From Poteriospumella lacustris (taxonomy: Eukaryota > Sar > Chrysophyceae > Chromulinales > Dinobryaceae), in assembly GCA_008000375.1 (NCBI GenBank), contig SMOI01000024.1, positions 145,582 through 209,581 of the forward strand: a stretch of 64,000 nt of DNA, written 5' to 3'. The translations under genes were made by a program, and so were the position numbers. Each line of letters starts with the position of its first letter. Positions within the stretch are counted from its first letter, which is position 1. A model generated the notes under the pieces. The model had not been told where the DNA came from and made no database searches. It saw only the letters and a program-made list of their open reading frames with translations. Positions 1 to 12,583 of the stretch are shown in pieces.

Positions 1-1005
1 TCCCGGGACACGCTGTCGGCGTCGCCGACGCAGTCGCACGCGATGTCGATGTCGGTGAGCCGCCTCGGCGACTTCGTCGACACCGACAGCGTCCTGAGCC
101 TCGTGAGTCGCCGGCCGCCGCTGCGCGTGCAGACGGGCAGCACCGGCGCCTTGGACACGCGCTCGAAGTTCCTGACGCTCGTCCACGAGGAGGACGCCTT
201 CTCCGGCGCCGACGACGCCCTCAGCCTCAGCGACGCCGTCAGCGCGTCGCAGCGCTTCCAGCGCGGCACCGAAGACCTGCGGCGCCGCCTGGACCCGCCG
301 ACGCGCGACTCGCTGTCCTCCTTCGACCGCGACACCACCAGCAACACCAACAGCCACAGCCACAGCCACAGCCAGCGGCCGCGAGAGACGTCGCAGCGGA
401 AGAAGCGGCGACAGCTGCACGCCGACGTCGAGCGCGACTACTTCGCCTCCGACGACAGCGACGCCGTCGCCGCGTTCCCGTCGCAGGACCTGACGCGTTC
501 GCGTGACCTGGACACCACCGCGGCGTTGCGGCCTCTGCCCGCCTTCTTGGGGGCCGGCCCGATCCCGCAGAGCCTCCCGGAGACACTGGTTCGCCGGCGA
601 CAGACGGTGACGGCGGGGCTGTCGGTCTCGTCCAGCCTCACCGTCGCCGACAGTCGCAGGGGCAGCAGCCCCGACGCCGTCGTCCACCGCAAGTTCCAAC
701 ATCGACCCGTCGTGCGCATCCCCGGCAGCCACGACTACGAGACGCCGTCGGCGGCCGTGCCCAAGGCGACGGGCAGTCGCCGCGGCCGCAGCCACAGTCT
801 GTCGGCGAGTCTCACGCGCGACGCGAAGGTCGCCCCGCTGCTGTCCTCGTCGCCCGCCGCTCCGACGGAGATGCGACTGGGCTCTGCGTTAGAGCAGAAC
901 AGTCTGCAGCTCGAGACGAAGCAGCGGACGGCGGCGGCGTCCTCCGCTCGGCCGCGGCCGCACGCGCCTCCGCCCGCCGACCTCCACCCCTACGCCTGGG
1001 CCTAG
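1..1005 (+). CDS. C-terminal part of a low-complexity Ser/Arg/Asp-rich protein (5' end outside window)
   Basis: The frame ending at the TAG at 1003-1005 is open back to base 1, so this is the 3' part of a longer gene rather than a gene starting at the internal ATG at 43. The 334 visible residues are rich in Ser, Arg, Asp and Ala, with an alternating Ser-His tract (about bases 352-375) and many Arg-x-x-Ser-like sites that could be phosphorylated. No folded domain is recognisable. It ends with a Pro-rich tail. GC content is very high, like the gene at 57252-61516, whose middle has a similar low-complexity style. Function unknown. It could be the disordered tail of a kinase or signalling protein, but nothing seen here supports a specific call. 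Confidence 0.6.
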   Translation, partial: SRDTLSASPTQSHAMSMSVSRLGDFVDTDSVLSLVSRRPPLRVQTGSTGALDTRSKFLTLVHEEDAFSGADDALSLSDAVSASQRFQRGTEDLRRRLDPPTRDSLSSFDRDTTSNTNSHSHSHSQRPRETSQRKKRRQLHADVERDYFASDDSDAVAAFPSQDLTRSRDLDTTAALRPLPAFLGAGPIPQSLPETLVRRRQTVTAGLSVSSSLTVADSRRGSSPDAVVHRKFQHRPVVRIPGSHDYETPSAAVPKATGSRRGRSHSLSASLTRDAKVAPLLSSSPAAPTEMRLGSALEQNSLQLETKQRTAAASSARPRPHAPPPADLHPYAWA

Positions 1006-1163
1006 GGCCCCACCCCCCGCCGCCCTCTGTACATAGCACCGCTCTATCCTCTCTCTCTCTGCCGCGTGTGCGCAGAGTGTAACAACGTTCATTCACTCGT
1101 ATTCGATCGTCATCAACATCATCATCATCAATGGTGTGTTACAGCAACGACGGCGACGGTGGT

Positions 1164-1953
1164 TTACTCGGTCAACACGCCGCAGTCCTTGATGACGACG
1201 GCGGCGCGAGGCTTTCCGGAGCCAGAGCCCAGCGACTCCATCTTCTCGATGATCTTGTAGCCGTCCTTGACCTCGCCGAAGACGACGTGGCGGTTGTCCA
1301 GCCATCCGCACACCACCGTCGTGATGAAGAACTGCGCAGACCACCGAGACACAGAGAGAGCGACACCGGTGAGCGGAGCACGTGTCACCGCCGAGGGCAT
1401 CGATAACAACACACGACGTACCTGAGAGCCGTTGGTTCCGGGGCCCGCGTTGGCCATCGAAAGCAGACCAGGCTTGTTGTGCTTCAACTTGAAGTTCTCA
1501 TCCGCGAAGCGCGCTGCACCAGTGTCCAAATGGTCAGGGTCACCGACACGAAACACAGCGCTGCAGGGGACACGTCTCCTTACCTCCGTAGATGGACATG
1601 CCACCGGTTCCATCGCCTCGGGTGAAATCACCGCCTTGGCACATGAACTGAGGAATGATGCGGTGGAACTTGCTGCCCTTGTAGCCGAAGCCCTTCTCGC
1701 CAGTGCACAGCGCGCGGAAGTTCTCCGCCGTCTTGGGAACCACATCGGCGAAGAGCTCGAACTTCACACGGCCTTCATCCTTGCCGTCAATCTCGATGTC
1801 AAAGAACACCAAAGGGTTCTTGGTGGACGCCATTCCACGAACAGTGGCAGAACGCGCCGACACCTTGCCCATCTTGGCGAAAGTACGCAAACCCAACGAA
1901 GATCCCAACATGGTCAATACGAGCAAGGACACTAACTGCCAAACAACGTTCAT
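1164..1953 (-). CDS. Cyclophilin-type peptidyl-prolyl cis-trans isomerase, 3 exons
   Basis: Joining exons 1584-1953, 1422-1513 and 1164-1331 (minus strand) gives 209 residues in one frame; both introns (70 and 90 bp) have GT-AG ends. The protein has the cyclophilin core: the catalytic stretch [14 protein letters not shown], then TRGDGTGG, the FADENF block restored only by splicing, the [15 protein letters not shown] block and a C-terminal GVL. Cyclophilins isomerise X-Pro bonds and assist folding. The start at 1953 gives a hydrophobic N-terminus ([19 protein letters not shown]), which looks like a signal peptide or anchor, so a secretory-pathway (cyclophilin B-like) location is likely; a mitochondrial location is possible because a basic Ser/Arg-rich stretch follows. 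It lies downstream of Argonaute on the same strand, about 770 bp away. Confidence 0.93.
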
Positions 1954-2725
1954 GAAATTGAATTGTGCATTGGGGCTAGACTTCTTCTTCAGCTTTCTCT
2001 CGCCTCGTTGCGTTCGCTGACGAACGATCGATCGATCGATCAGCCAGCCAGCACAGAGCATCTCAAAGTATCTCAGAAAGTGGGTTGGTGTAGGGGCAAT
2101 GCTGAAAACTGTTTGGTGTTTGTTGTTACGCGGTGTTACACAAGTAAGGATGGACATTACGGACAGAATGCTCTCTAATGACGCGGTAATGGCGGCTATT
2201 GACAACGGGCTATGAATACTATTCACTAATGAGATGTCGGCGCTGTGCTGTGTACTGACTGAAATCGCTGGAGCGTACGCGCTCGAACCCACCCGATCAC
2301 GTGGCGCTGCACGAACACAGCCCTGTCACTGTTCTTTGCACATTCATCCAACAGGACAGAGTCATTCGGCAGTGAACCGGTTGGTTGCAAAGTTACAGCG
2401 AGTGGCTACAGGTACGGGTAAGGTCATTGTCCATGGCGGGGGGGGTATATTGATGCGTCCTGACGACGTGACTGATGCGGGCCGACAGTGGCACCGGCAA
2501 AAAGCAAAACAAAATAGGTGGGTAGCGCTGCATCACAAAGACTGGTGAGATGCAAGCGCCTTTGTGACAGACAAATGGAAAAGAAGCAAAACGGATTCGG
2601 ATCCGTCGTCGCGGGTCCTCCACGGACCAGCGGAACCAACCAAACGAGACAGCGAAACGACCAAGAAGCAGCATAAGACGTGCGCTCCTTCAGTGGGCGA
2701 GCGGGAGAGAAACAGACCGCTGGCC
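1954..2725. other. Intergenic region between cyclophilin and Argonaute
   Basis: Holds the presumed cyclophilin promoter and the Argonaute 3' UTR. Visible landmarks are a short GATC-type repeat (about 2026-2042) and a run of eight G near 2438. I see no gene; ORFs here are short and without recognisable domains. Confidence 0.5.
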
Positions 2726-5700
2726 TCACAGGAAGAACATGGTGGGCTTGGCGCTGTCGCCGCGGGCCCACGTCTTCGAGATGTTCTCGAGCTCTTCGCC
2801 GATGGCCCCCGCTGCGACCATTTCCTTCGCGTGTTGCGAGGCCCAGTGCGCGTAGTACGCTGGCGTAGCGTACGAGACCGATCGGTTGCAGCGCGAGTAC
2901 AAGTAGGTGGTCCAGTTGGTCAGCAGCTCCAGCTCCGAGAGCTTGAAGCCGACCTCGTCGTAGATCAACGTGTACTTGCACGGCTTCGCGGTGCCCTGGA
3001 TCGCCACGTGCGTGTTCAAGAAGAACTCGTTGTAGGAGCCGGAGACAATCGAGCGATCGCCGCCTCGCGCGTCCACAACGAGGCCCGGACAGGGGTTGAT
3101 CATCGTGTTCGTCGTGCGATCCTCGTAGACGACGCGCGTGTGGTGTCGCTTCTGACAGACGACGACGGAGACTTTCACCTGGTCGTTCGGCATGTACCCG
3201 CAGCGCTCCAAAGCGCCATGGATTTGGGGCAACTCGTCGCGTAGCACCTGGTCGAATTGGCCCTCGCTGACGCCGTCGCGATAGACGATGATTGTCTCAG
3301 GGAAAACGCGATTGCGACTGCGAAAGGTCTCGAGCATTTTGCAGATGGCGTCCTCCAGCTTCGTCACCATTTCCTTGTTGGATGTCTGCGACGTCACATA
3401 GGCACAGTACTGGCTCAGCCGACCATCCATGGAGGCCACCACGGCCGCCACCGATGGCTTGTCCGACCCCGGCTCTGGATGCGACACGTCGATGCCCAGG
3501 AACATACAGGGCTTGTCCATGATCCACGAGATCGACGAACGAGGCTCTTGAAACTGCTTCGCTTGACTTCCGCCAGTCGTGGCAGCACGCGAGGCCAGCA
3601 CGTGGTTCGTGCCGCCCATCTTCGCGTTCATTTTGATCAGCACGTTCGTCGCCAGGCCGGCGGGGCTGCGCTCGATCGTCTTCCACAGGATGCACTGGGT
3701 CATCAGCCCCATGCCGTTCGCTTCCTTCTTGATCACGCCGTAGGTGCGGTCGGCGACCATGACGCAGATGGCGATGTGCACTTGTGCGTCCTTCAACTTC
3801 GTCAGTTCTTGGTTGATGCGCGCGGCGACCGGTGGACATGCCAGGGGCGGCCCGCCCGCGGCCAAGTTCAGACCCGCACGTGCTCCGTCTTGTTCGAGCA
3901 TCTCTTGGAAGCGACCCAGCGTCGCTCGCCAATCACCGAGCGGAGGACCATTGCCGACCAACAGCACGCCGTACTTGTGGCGGCCCTTCGTGTCTGCGCC
4001 CGGAGGAGACGCGTAGAAGCGCTTGCCATCCATTTTCCACTCGCCACGTAGCCCCGGATCGACTTTGCTCATGTCCTTGTAGATGATCTGTGCCGGCGGG
4101 AGAATGGTGGCGCTGACCGCCATTGGCTCGGGGTTGATTTGGTGCTGCCCCATCGCGCGGTTGTTGGGATCGTCACGCAGCATCGTCACCACCGTCGATC
4201 CACTGGTGATCTGACGCATACGGTCGTCCGGACGCTTCGCGGCGATGCGAATGATTTGCGCGGTCATTTCCGGTGTGATCACGTTCTTGCGGTTCTGCGG
4301 CGTGGTCACGTGGCACAGCTCACTGGGGACGAGCACGGGGTGAGAGTTCGACCCAATGTTGACGGTCGGCAGCTTCGGATAGCGCAAGCGACCCGAAGGC
4401 AGCGCCTGGCGATACAACGGCTTCGTACGGTCGCGACACATCAGCTCGAAGTACTGCGCCACCGTGATGCGGCGCCCTTCGTGTTCAAAGGCCGAATCCG
4501 GCGAGTCGGCTGCGGGTCCAAGGTCGATGACTTTCTTCGAAAAGCCCGTGTGGGTCGTGCGAATCTTGATGCTCTTCACCGCCTTGCGGATGCGATCGAG
4601 ACGGTCGCTGGACATCGACTGGCGCGACAGGTCGTTGTGCAAGTCGTCGACGGAGCGCATTTCAGCTGCTCGACGCATGATATCGATCAATGGACCGGCA
4701 TCCACGAAGACGTTCACGGAGAGGTCCACGTTCAGCACCAGCCCCGCCAGACAAGACTTCAACGTCGTGTAGTACCCAGTCTTCGCTACAAAGGCACCGA
4801 CCAAGGGCATCGCTTCTTCTGTCGCAGCGAAGAGCTTCGGTCCCACTAAGGACCAGGCTGGTGCATCTGACGTCTGCATGAAGCGAATGAACGAGATCAA
4901 GTTGATGTCGAGTGCGTGCAGCAAGTCTTGATTCAAGTTGGACCAGTCGTTTGAACCTGGCCCCGGCAGAATCATACGCTGCACTTCAGTCAGAGTCACT
5001 CGATAACACTTTCGTGTCGACTCTTCACCTGTTCATTCATACACAGCACGAGTGAGCAACACCACCTGGCGAGAGACACAACCACATGACCTACCCGAAC
5101 GATCTGGCAGTCCGACTCTTTCGCTGAGAAAAGGCTCTCCGTCAGGGTTGCGAGATGGTAGATTCAATGTGGCCGACGTCACAAGAATCGATCGCCCATC
5201 ATATCCGAAGCCAACACCACTCCAAGCGGGATGCTTGGAGCGCAGCTTGGCCAACAGCGCAGCCGTAATGCGATCGTCTTCTTTCTGACTCACTTCTTCG
5301 CGATCCGACCCATCCGCGTTCAGCGGGAAAATGTGGACCGCGTACTTGAACATTGCTGAGGGCATGCGGTCTGTGTTGATCTGGAAACAGTTCGTTCTGA
5401 CCAAGTCCGTTGGTGGCAAGGTGGCACCGATGGGTGTCTGCAGTCTCCATGGGGCGATCGGGGGCAGCGACAAGGACGTTTCCTGCAAGTGAGTTGTCCG
5501 AATCCGCTCCTCTGGTCGGGGTGCAACGACTCGCTGAATATCCAATGCCGAAATCGCACCAAGTAAGCGCTGAATCGAGTCAACTTCCGCCATTTGACGG
5601 TTCTTTCCTCCTCCGCCCCCACCGCCACGACCTCCAAACCGCCCACCTCCACCGCCGCCGCCTCCGCCGCCTCCACCTCCAAAACGACCTCCCCCACCGC

Positions 5701-5922
5701 CTCCTCCGCCACCTCCACCACCACCGCTGCCGCCCCTTCCAGATGATGGAGCACCATCCCCTCGCCCACCACTGCGACCTCCACTTCTTCCCCCACTCTC
5801 TCTGCCGCCTCCAGAGCCTCCCCTTCCTAAAGATTCAACAATACACCTTATTGTGATGCTTCAGAAAGCTTGATGCCTGGAACCATCCTACCTCCACCGC
5901 CTCCGCGATTGAACCCAGACAT
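2726..5922 (-). CDS. Argonaute (AGO clade) with RGG/poly-Gly N-terminus, 3 exons
   Basis: Exons 5892-5922, 5095-5826 and 2726-5028 (introns 65 and 66 bp) join into 1021 residues. The first exon is tiny and opens with MSGFNRGGGG; residues up to about 90 form an RG/RGG and poly-Gly tract, a likely arginine-methylation and RNA/protein-binding region. The N domain follows, then PAZ (roughly 445-540), MID and PIWI. The slicer tetrad can be followed: Asp in GIDVSHPEPGS (about 767), the Glu-finger region after YCAYVTSQTSN, Asp in IVYRDGVSEGQF (about 838) and His in NTHVAIQGTAKP (about 927), so slicing activity is likely. The protein ends in MFFL, like the aromatic C-termini of other Argonautes. Role: loads small RNAs and silences complementary transcripts. 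It is transcribed divergently from Dicer. The start is fixed by the splice from exon 1. Confidence 0.95.
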
Positions 5923-6392
5923 TTGATCGTAAGTTTATTGACTACTTGAAATTAATTGGTTGTGATGATCTCCCACCATCATCCGACGTGGTCAAGTGTC
6001 ATTCCATCATCGAAATTCTCCTAACGCCAACGTCGAGTCAAATGAGATGGGGATAATTTCGCAGCTGTCCTAGGTCTCTCGTGTGTGTCGCTGGCCATTT
6101 TGATGGGGGAGACGGAAGGTCACAAGTCTGTGGCCTATTGTACATACAAAGTAGCTTTTTAATGTTAGCTTATAGTTTATAGAAATTATAATATTGTACG
6201 CGCTAAAACGGGTTCAGTTTTTCGGGGGGAAAAATCGAGGCGGCCTGATGATCTGGGATCCATGAAAAAGGAAGAGAGCGTCGCATGAAACAAGGCAGCG
6301 AGTCTGCCAGCGGTAAAGGCGACCACAATTGAGTTATCATTGCCAAATCTATCCTGATTACTTGGCCTCTTGAGAACGTGAATAGAGTAGCA
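5923..6392. promoter_or_regulatory. Shared upstream region between divergent Argonaute and Dicer genes
   Basis: These 470 bp separate the Argonaute ATG (minus, 5922) from the Dicer ATG (plus, 6393), so both promoters and 5' UTRs must lie here. The middle (about 6135-6200) is AT-rich. Just before Dicer two short upstream reading frames overlap by an ATGA: 6262-6288 (8 codons) and 6285-6332 (15 codons). If they are in the transcript they could lower Dicer translation. No known motif is claimed. Confidence 0.5.
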
Positions 6393-9300
6393 ATGGATGG
6401 GGAAGATGGAACTGGACTGGAGCTGCGGAAGTACCAAGGACTTATCGCGATGCAGGCATTGCACGCCAATACGATCGCGTTTCTTCCGACAGGATTGGGT
6501 AAAACTTTCGTTGCTCTGTATGTTTTGAACCAAAAGCTGCAATTGGCGAAAGCGTTGAATCCAACATGTGCAAAAATGGCCATTCTCGTTGCCCCGAAAA
6601 AAGCTTTGGTCAGTCAGCACGTTCGAACTATGAAGATGACCTTAATCGACCTAAAAGTCAAAGAGTTAAATGGAGAGTCAAAGAGTAAGAGAACGGGGCG
6701 ACCGATAGATTTCTGGACACATGAAGATTGGCTGTCCGAGATACGGTGCGTCGATGTGTTGGCGATGACATCGGCCGTATGTCGGGATCTTTTGGAGCGA
6801 CGATACATTCCCTACGATGCCCTGGATTGTCTTATCCTCGACGAGTGCCATTCTGCCACAGGAAATGATGAAATGGCCAGACTTTGTGACATTGTCAAAG
6901 AGTCTCAATACGATCCATTGATATTGGGCCTCACCGCGTCTCCCATCAAAGGGAAGAAAGGCCATGCGATGCAGGCCATCATCGAATTGGAGGAGAGGAT
7001 GAATAGCACTTTCTTTGTCCCCACCGAAGAGTTTTTCCTCAGTTTGGAAGAGTTCAAGGTTACAGCAGGAACAGTGATTGTGCACTACCAAGAGAGCGTC
7101 GAATCCGTTTCGTCGCGCGATATTCTGAGTTATTGGGAAAATACGATCAAAGTGCTCGCCAACATGTCGGGCTACATTCAGGATATGAAGGAATACGATG
7201 ACAATTTCCACACTGAGTTCACGAAGAAGCTGGTCGCTGAAGTCAGTGGTGGAACAACCTCTGTGGCCCTCGTCATGGACCAGCGTCTTTCGCTGTGGAG
7301 GAAAATCATTCAACAAGCTCTGCAGATGACGCGAAGCGTAGGACCGATCGCTGGATCACTATCAACCAAGGAGAGTGTCTCAGAACAGCTGCGTCGTCAT
7401 CGCGGAGCCGTCTCGTTGTTGCTGAGCCGACAAGAAGAAGGCCGAACGCGTAAGCATCGGAATGACGAAAGTGTTCAGGAAGATCGCTGCGCCGAGGTCA
7501 TTAAGATCTGCAAAGCGATGCCCAGCAGTTTAATTTCCCTGAAGCTTCTGCAATTTGCTTGCAACCAACCGCTGTTCATTCTGTACTTGCTGTTGGAGAT
7601 GGCCACCTGCATGATGCAGCTGATGGGCATTAGCCTCGAGGACTTTGAAAGATGGGAGCAATCAGACGCCGACTTGGCTGGGACGCTGCGGAAACAGACG
7701 GCTGCATGGATCTCTGGCCATTTCTACATCGCCTCTCCGGACCGGGTGATGCTGTGGAGCGAGGTAACTTCATATTCCGACTTTGATCTGGCCCGAAGAG
7801 CATGTACTGACTCTGCTGATGGTACAGTTTCAAGGCCAAATCACTGCGGATATTGACAGCGACGCAGTAGTACAGGTGGCATATGAGCTTTTTTCTTTCA
7901 TTCATCGCACCGCGCTCAACGACATGAGCTTCAATTCGAAGCGCATCACGGAGAAAACCATGTGCGTGTTGGATGTCCTCTGTGCCATACTAAGCAACAC
8001 GGGTTCCGAGCCGGCGTCCGACTTTCGTGTGCGCCAGCGAGAGAGATGGCACTACCGCCTCCAAACGATTGGGCCAGATGCGACTCAATTTGAGCCATCA
8101 CCCATGCTTTTCGATCAATGGGAGCGGTTGATTTGTGCCGTGAAGGGTGGCAACAACAGCATCATTGTCTTCTGCGACATGAAGCTGGCAACCACCGCCC
8201 TCGACGAGCTCTTCATCAAATTTTGGTCAACGTTCGATACTGTTGTGCCACCGTGCGCTTTCTTGCACGGCGGCATGTCCATTGAGACGCAGAAGTCGAT
8301 ATTGGATCGGTTCAAGAAAGGAATCATTCGTGTCCTCTTCGCGAGCGAGGTGGCGGAGGAAGGCATCGACATCGGCAAGTGTCGATTCGTCGTTCACTTC
8401 GATCCACCCAAAACCGTCAAATCTCAAATCCAACGCCGTGGCCGTGCCCGTGCGGCGCAAGCACAGCTCATTCACATTTGGCCGGATGTGGACACGGAAG
8501 AATACGGCGAGCTGCAGGAGACGTTCGCGAAGTTCCATCGCGACGAGTTGAAAATGTCGTCGGTGGTGCAGGAGTTCACCGCCATTACGCGCGAAGTGGC
8601 GCGGACGCTATGCGGTGGATCTGGCGGGGCGGGTATGCGGGAAACAGTGACCAGTCACGGTCACACGATAGACGTTATCTCTGCGCAGACGCTGGTTATC
8701 CAGTACTGCCAAGCACTTCACCGGCGTAGACGGCGCAAACAACGCGAAGACGATGAGGACGTGTCCACCACGTCGTTTCAACCGTATTATGCGTTTCGTC
8801 GTCTTTCGCCATCCCTGTTTGAAGCCAGGTTGCATCTGCCGTGGGATAAAATGACGCATCTTACGTTCGATGGTCGACCTGAACTCGTCATTCAAGCGAC
8901 GTCGAAACGTCTCGCGCAGGGTTTAGTGGCAATAACAGCTGTCCGTTGGCTGCTCTCGGTGGGAGAAATCGATGAGCTGACCTTGCGCCCGGTGATGAAT
9001 CCGATCGCTCGCGTGGCTGGCGTTGACCTCGACGTCGACATGGACGAGATTGACGAAGACCAGGGGTGCGAATGGACTCAGAAGACCGTGCCCGATTCGT
9101 TGTTACCCCCAACGCACTTGCCAATGTCAGGGCTGCGGCTATATCAGTATCGCATCGTCGTTGAGAAGAAGGAGCCGCTCACAGGCGCCGCTGACCACCA
9201 AAATGACAGCGATGGAGACGACAGTGATGGAGACGGCGATGGGGAGGAAGAGGGCGGGGACGTGGACATATCCGCTTTCATGAGCAAACGCCAGGTGCCG

Positions 9301-12078
9301 TTGGTGGCGACTGCACCGCCGCAACAGTCGCGTTCAAAGCGTCGAAAGGGCCTTCAGTTTCTGTCATCATTCGAAGACATCGTCATTTTAACGGCCCAAG
9401 AAGTTCTCACGCGCAGTGATTGTGATGGCATCGATGGCCTCCTGCTGACGGCGGGTGGAGACGAGCAGCCCCGGGAGACGTCAATCGGTCAAGATACCTC
9501 GCAACGGCCGCAACGCATCGTACGGTACGAATACCTTGGCGAACGCGTTGTGTCACACGCCGAGCTCTTGTGGATTCAACGATTCCACACGGCCATCGTC
9601 CAGGTCGACTGTTTGCTCCCCGATATCGTGGGCTCCGATCAGTGTCCAATCGTACGTCGTGAGGAGGATGGCTTCTTCGCCGTCGACAGCATCCGTCAAG
9701 AACGCATGCGCTTCGACGACGACTCCATCAATGCCTATGAGCTGCTGACACACATGTGGAAGAACAACGGCGCCTGGTACTGGATCTGTCCTCTGGCACC
9801 TGTGGGTGGGGATCGCGCGCAAGTGGAGCGCGCTTTGATGGACGCGGTGTTGGAAGCGGAGCTGTTGGTGAAGAACTGTCAGTGGATTCAAGCCCGCAAC
9901 GCACAGAGAAGCCCCGTCTTGGACATGGTTGTGGATCCTGTGCGTCCCCGTGCCGATCTCGTGTACACCTCGACGGGCAATGAGTTGTTTCGGTACAAGT
10001 CATTCGTGACGTCGTGGTCGGCTGAGGACGGCGTCCAATCGGCTTCGCGTGAGACAGACGTTGCGTCGCTGTCGACAGAGCAATCGTCGACCGCCACGTC
10101 GGTGCATTCACCGTCGACGCTCACGCGACAATTCACCGACGTAATGAAGGTCCGTGGCTCGCAAGTGATCACATACGCCTGTCACTACCGACGGTCTGAC
10201 CACCAGAGTCGCCAACGCTTCCTCGATGCCATTGAGCGTGCACAAAAAGCACCCAATCCGTTCGCCGCCACCTTGTTTCGAGGCCATTCATTGAGTGGGA
10301 AGTTCACGTTGCACAACTATCTGCAGCCGCCTCAGGGTCCACAACACGAGAGGGAACCGGAAGAACCGCTGGGCCTTGTGGCTGACTTTGTCCCGCCCGC
10401 GGAGATAATCGTGCCCTCTTCTGCGTCTTCCGTGTCGACGCTCACTGCGTCGCTACCTGGCGGAGCACCAGTTGCTCCGCAGCCACCAACACCGTCGTCG
10501 TGGAACTTCTTCGCCCCCGCCTTCTCTCTACCGGTCGGTCATGTGAAGTGGTACCGTCTCATCATGGCGGTGCCCAGCGTAATGGCGCGCTTCCAGTCGA
10601 TTGTCATGGCGAAAGAGGTCCAGCAACGCGTGTTTGGTGCGATGGCAGCGACCTGTGACCGGCCAGCACCCCACATAAAGACAGTCTTAACGGCAATCAC
10701 CAACACACGCGCCATGGAAAACATCTCGAATGAGCGACTGGAGTTCCTCGGTGACAGCTTCTTGAAGTACGCCGCCACTGTCTACGTGTTGCTGTCGGCG
10801 CTTCTCGATGGCAACCCGCAATTGAGGGATAAGCCGCTGACCGCGGAGATGATGACCGACTTGCGACAATCGCTTCTGACGAACAAAACGCTGAGCGAGC
10901 GCATGGACGCGTTGGGCATCTTGCACTACTTGCGCGTCATTCCCATCTGTCGGGGCCGAGAGCAACTGGAATTGGCGATGCCAGATGGACGTCCAGGTGG
11001 AACAACGCGATCTGGGCTGCGTAACGTGAACATCCAAGCGTCCCGATCGCTCGTGCTGACCACCGTCCCAGCAGAAGCACAACAAATGGCGACGAAGACG
11101 TTCAGCGAAGGCGTACCACGGAAGGTACGCGCTGATTTCTTGGAGGCGCTGCTGGGGGCTGCAGCGGTAGCGACGACGTCCACCGCCTCGTCAGAGTATG
11201 ACCTGGCCCTCGCTTGGCAGGCGTTTCTGGAATTGAATCTGCTGAGTAACACGGGGGTGAGTGCACCTCCTGCCATGTCGGGCTTCGTACAGTCGAAGTG
11301 GCTGCAGTTGTTGGCAGCAGCGCCGTGGCGGGCGCCGTATCGCACGGACGAAGAGTTCATCGTCCGCGCGCTACGGTCCATTCTGGGTTACAATTGGAGG
11401 GATCCCGCCTTGGCGCGCTTGGCGTTGACGCATCCCAGCGCCATTGCTGCGATGAACGTCTCCGCCAGCGGTTGCTTCCCGCAGCACTACGACGTGTTGG
11501 AGTTCGTCGGAGATGCCGTGCTGGACTTTGTCGTGGTGCAGGAACTGTTCCGTCGCCATCCGACGTGGGACGAGAGTTTGTTGACGACCGCGAAGGTCGC
11601 CCTCGTGAACAACCACTTCTTGGGAACCGTCGCCACGCGGTGTCGTCTCCCGTCGCTGATTCGACACGGCGACATGGAGGTGTTTCGAGAGACCTTCACA
11701 CGGGCCCTCGGCAACGACGACGCGGCGGACGATGTGAGCGCTCTCACCGAATCCACGCACAACCTCTCGGTCGTCGATCGCCATCGTCACGAACAGCTCA
11801 GCTCGCCGATGAGGCATCTGAAGAGGCCTCCTACCTCGCCACTGCTGCCGTCCGCTCCCCGGACACCCGTCACTCCGGACACAGCGATGGAAGTCTTTGC
11901 GCCGCCTGACATCGAGTTCAGTTGCTCAGACAAGGAAATGAAGATTCGCGCGGACGTCTTCGAGGCTCTGGTCGGAGCGGTCTTCGTCGACAGCGCAGGC
12001 GACTTGAACACGATACAGCAGGTCCTGCGCACTATGGGCTATTGGCAGTCGGTAGAAACCTATTCACAAGGTGCATGA
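6393..12078 (+). CDS. Dicer-like ribonuclease III, helicase-containing, 2 exons
   Basis: Exons 6393-7763 and 7828-12078 (intron 64 bp) give 1873 residues. The upstream in-frame GTG at 6378 is not a eukaryotic start; the first ATG is at 6393. Order of domains: DExD/H helicase with Walker A LPTGLGKT (about 33-40) and DECH box; helicase C with FASEVAEEGIDIG and QRRGRAR (about 560-665); Dicer dimerisation domain DUF283 (about 770-850); an acidic linker and a platform/PAZ-like region that I cannot assign with certainty; RNase IIIa with NERLEFLGDSFLK (about 1425) and DFLEALLG; RNase IIIb with YDVLEFVGDAVLD (about 1678) and DVFEALVGAVF (about 1829). The acidic residues needed for metal binding are present in both RNase III domains. 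The protein stops soon after RNase IIIb, so no C-terminal dsRNA-binding domain is visible. It cuts dsRNA into small RNAs for the neighbouring Argonaute. Confidence 0.95.
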
Positions 12079-12583
12079 GGAGCAGCAACGTAAGGAGGGG
12101 CATGGGTGTTGAGGCGAAGGCGTTGGCACGCGTTAACGGGCGTTACAAGCGACGAGACCGCGACGACTCGGGATCGACAAGACGCCACGCGACGTCTCAT
12201 AGATCCCGATGCCGTCGGGTCTGCGATGGCAGAGACGACGAAGAGGCACCAACGACGGTGCTGGTCATCGCACACGGGCCCTCATCATGGCGCCAGACCT
12301 TTCCGACGGAAATCAATACGATGGCTCGCGAACCAAGTGGAACCAGTGGTTATACATAATGCATACGATAGAATGAAACAAAGGAACGTACGCTACAAAG
12401 AACGTCTTAAATGTTGAGCAGATGCGCATGTGTGTGGGTGTGTGTGCGTGTGTATGAGCGTCAGTGAATAGCACGCCGCGACGTATGACGCAGCGGTAGA
12501 TCATGATAGCGGCACAGGTGGTAAACGGGAGGAGATGGGTCTATGTCTTGTCAGGGGAGAATGGGGTGGGGGTGAAGCCTCGT
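12079..12583. other. Convergent intergenic region, Dicer and hydrolase 3' ends
   Basis: Contains a short GT-rich microsatellite at about 12426-12455 and nothing recognisable as a gene. It must hold the two polyadenylation regions. Confidence 0.4.

Noticed and set aside
2564-3244. Plus-strand ORFs over the Argonaute PIWI region
   Set aside because: Antisense shadows of a certain coding exon.
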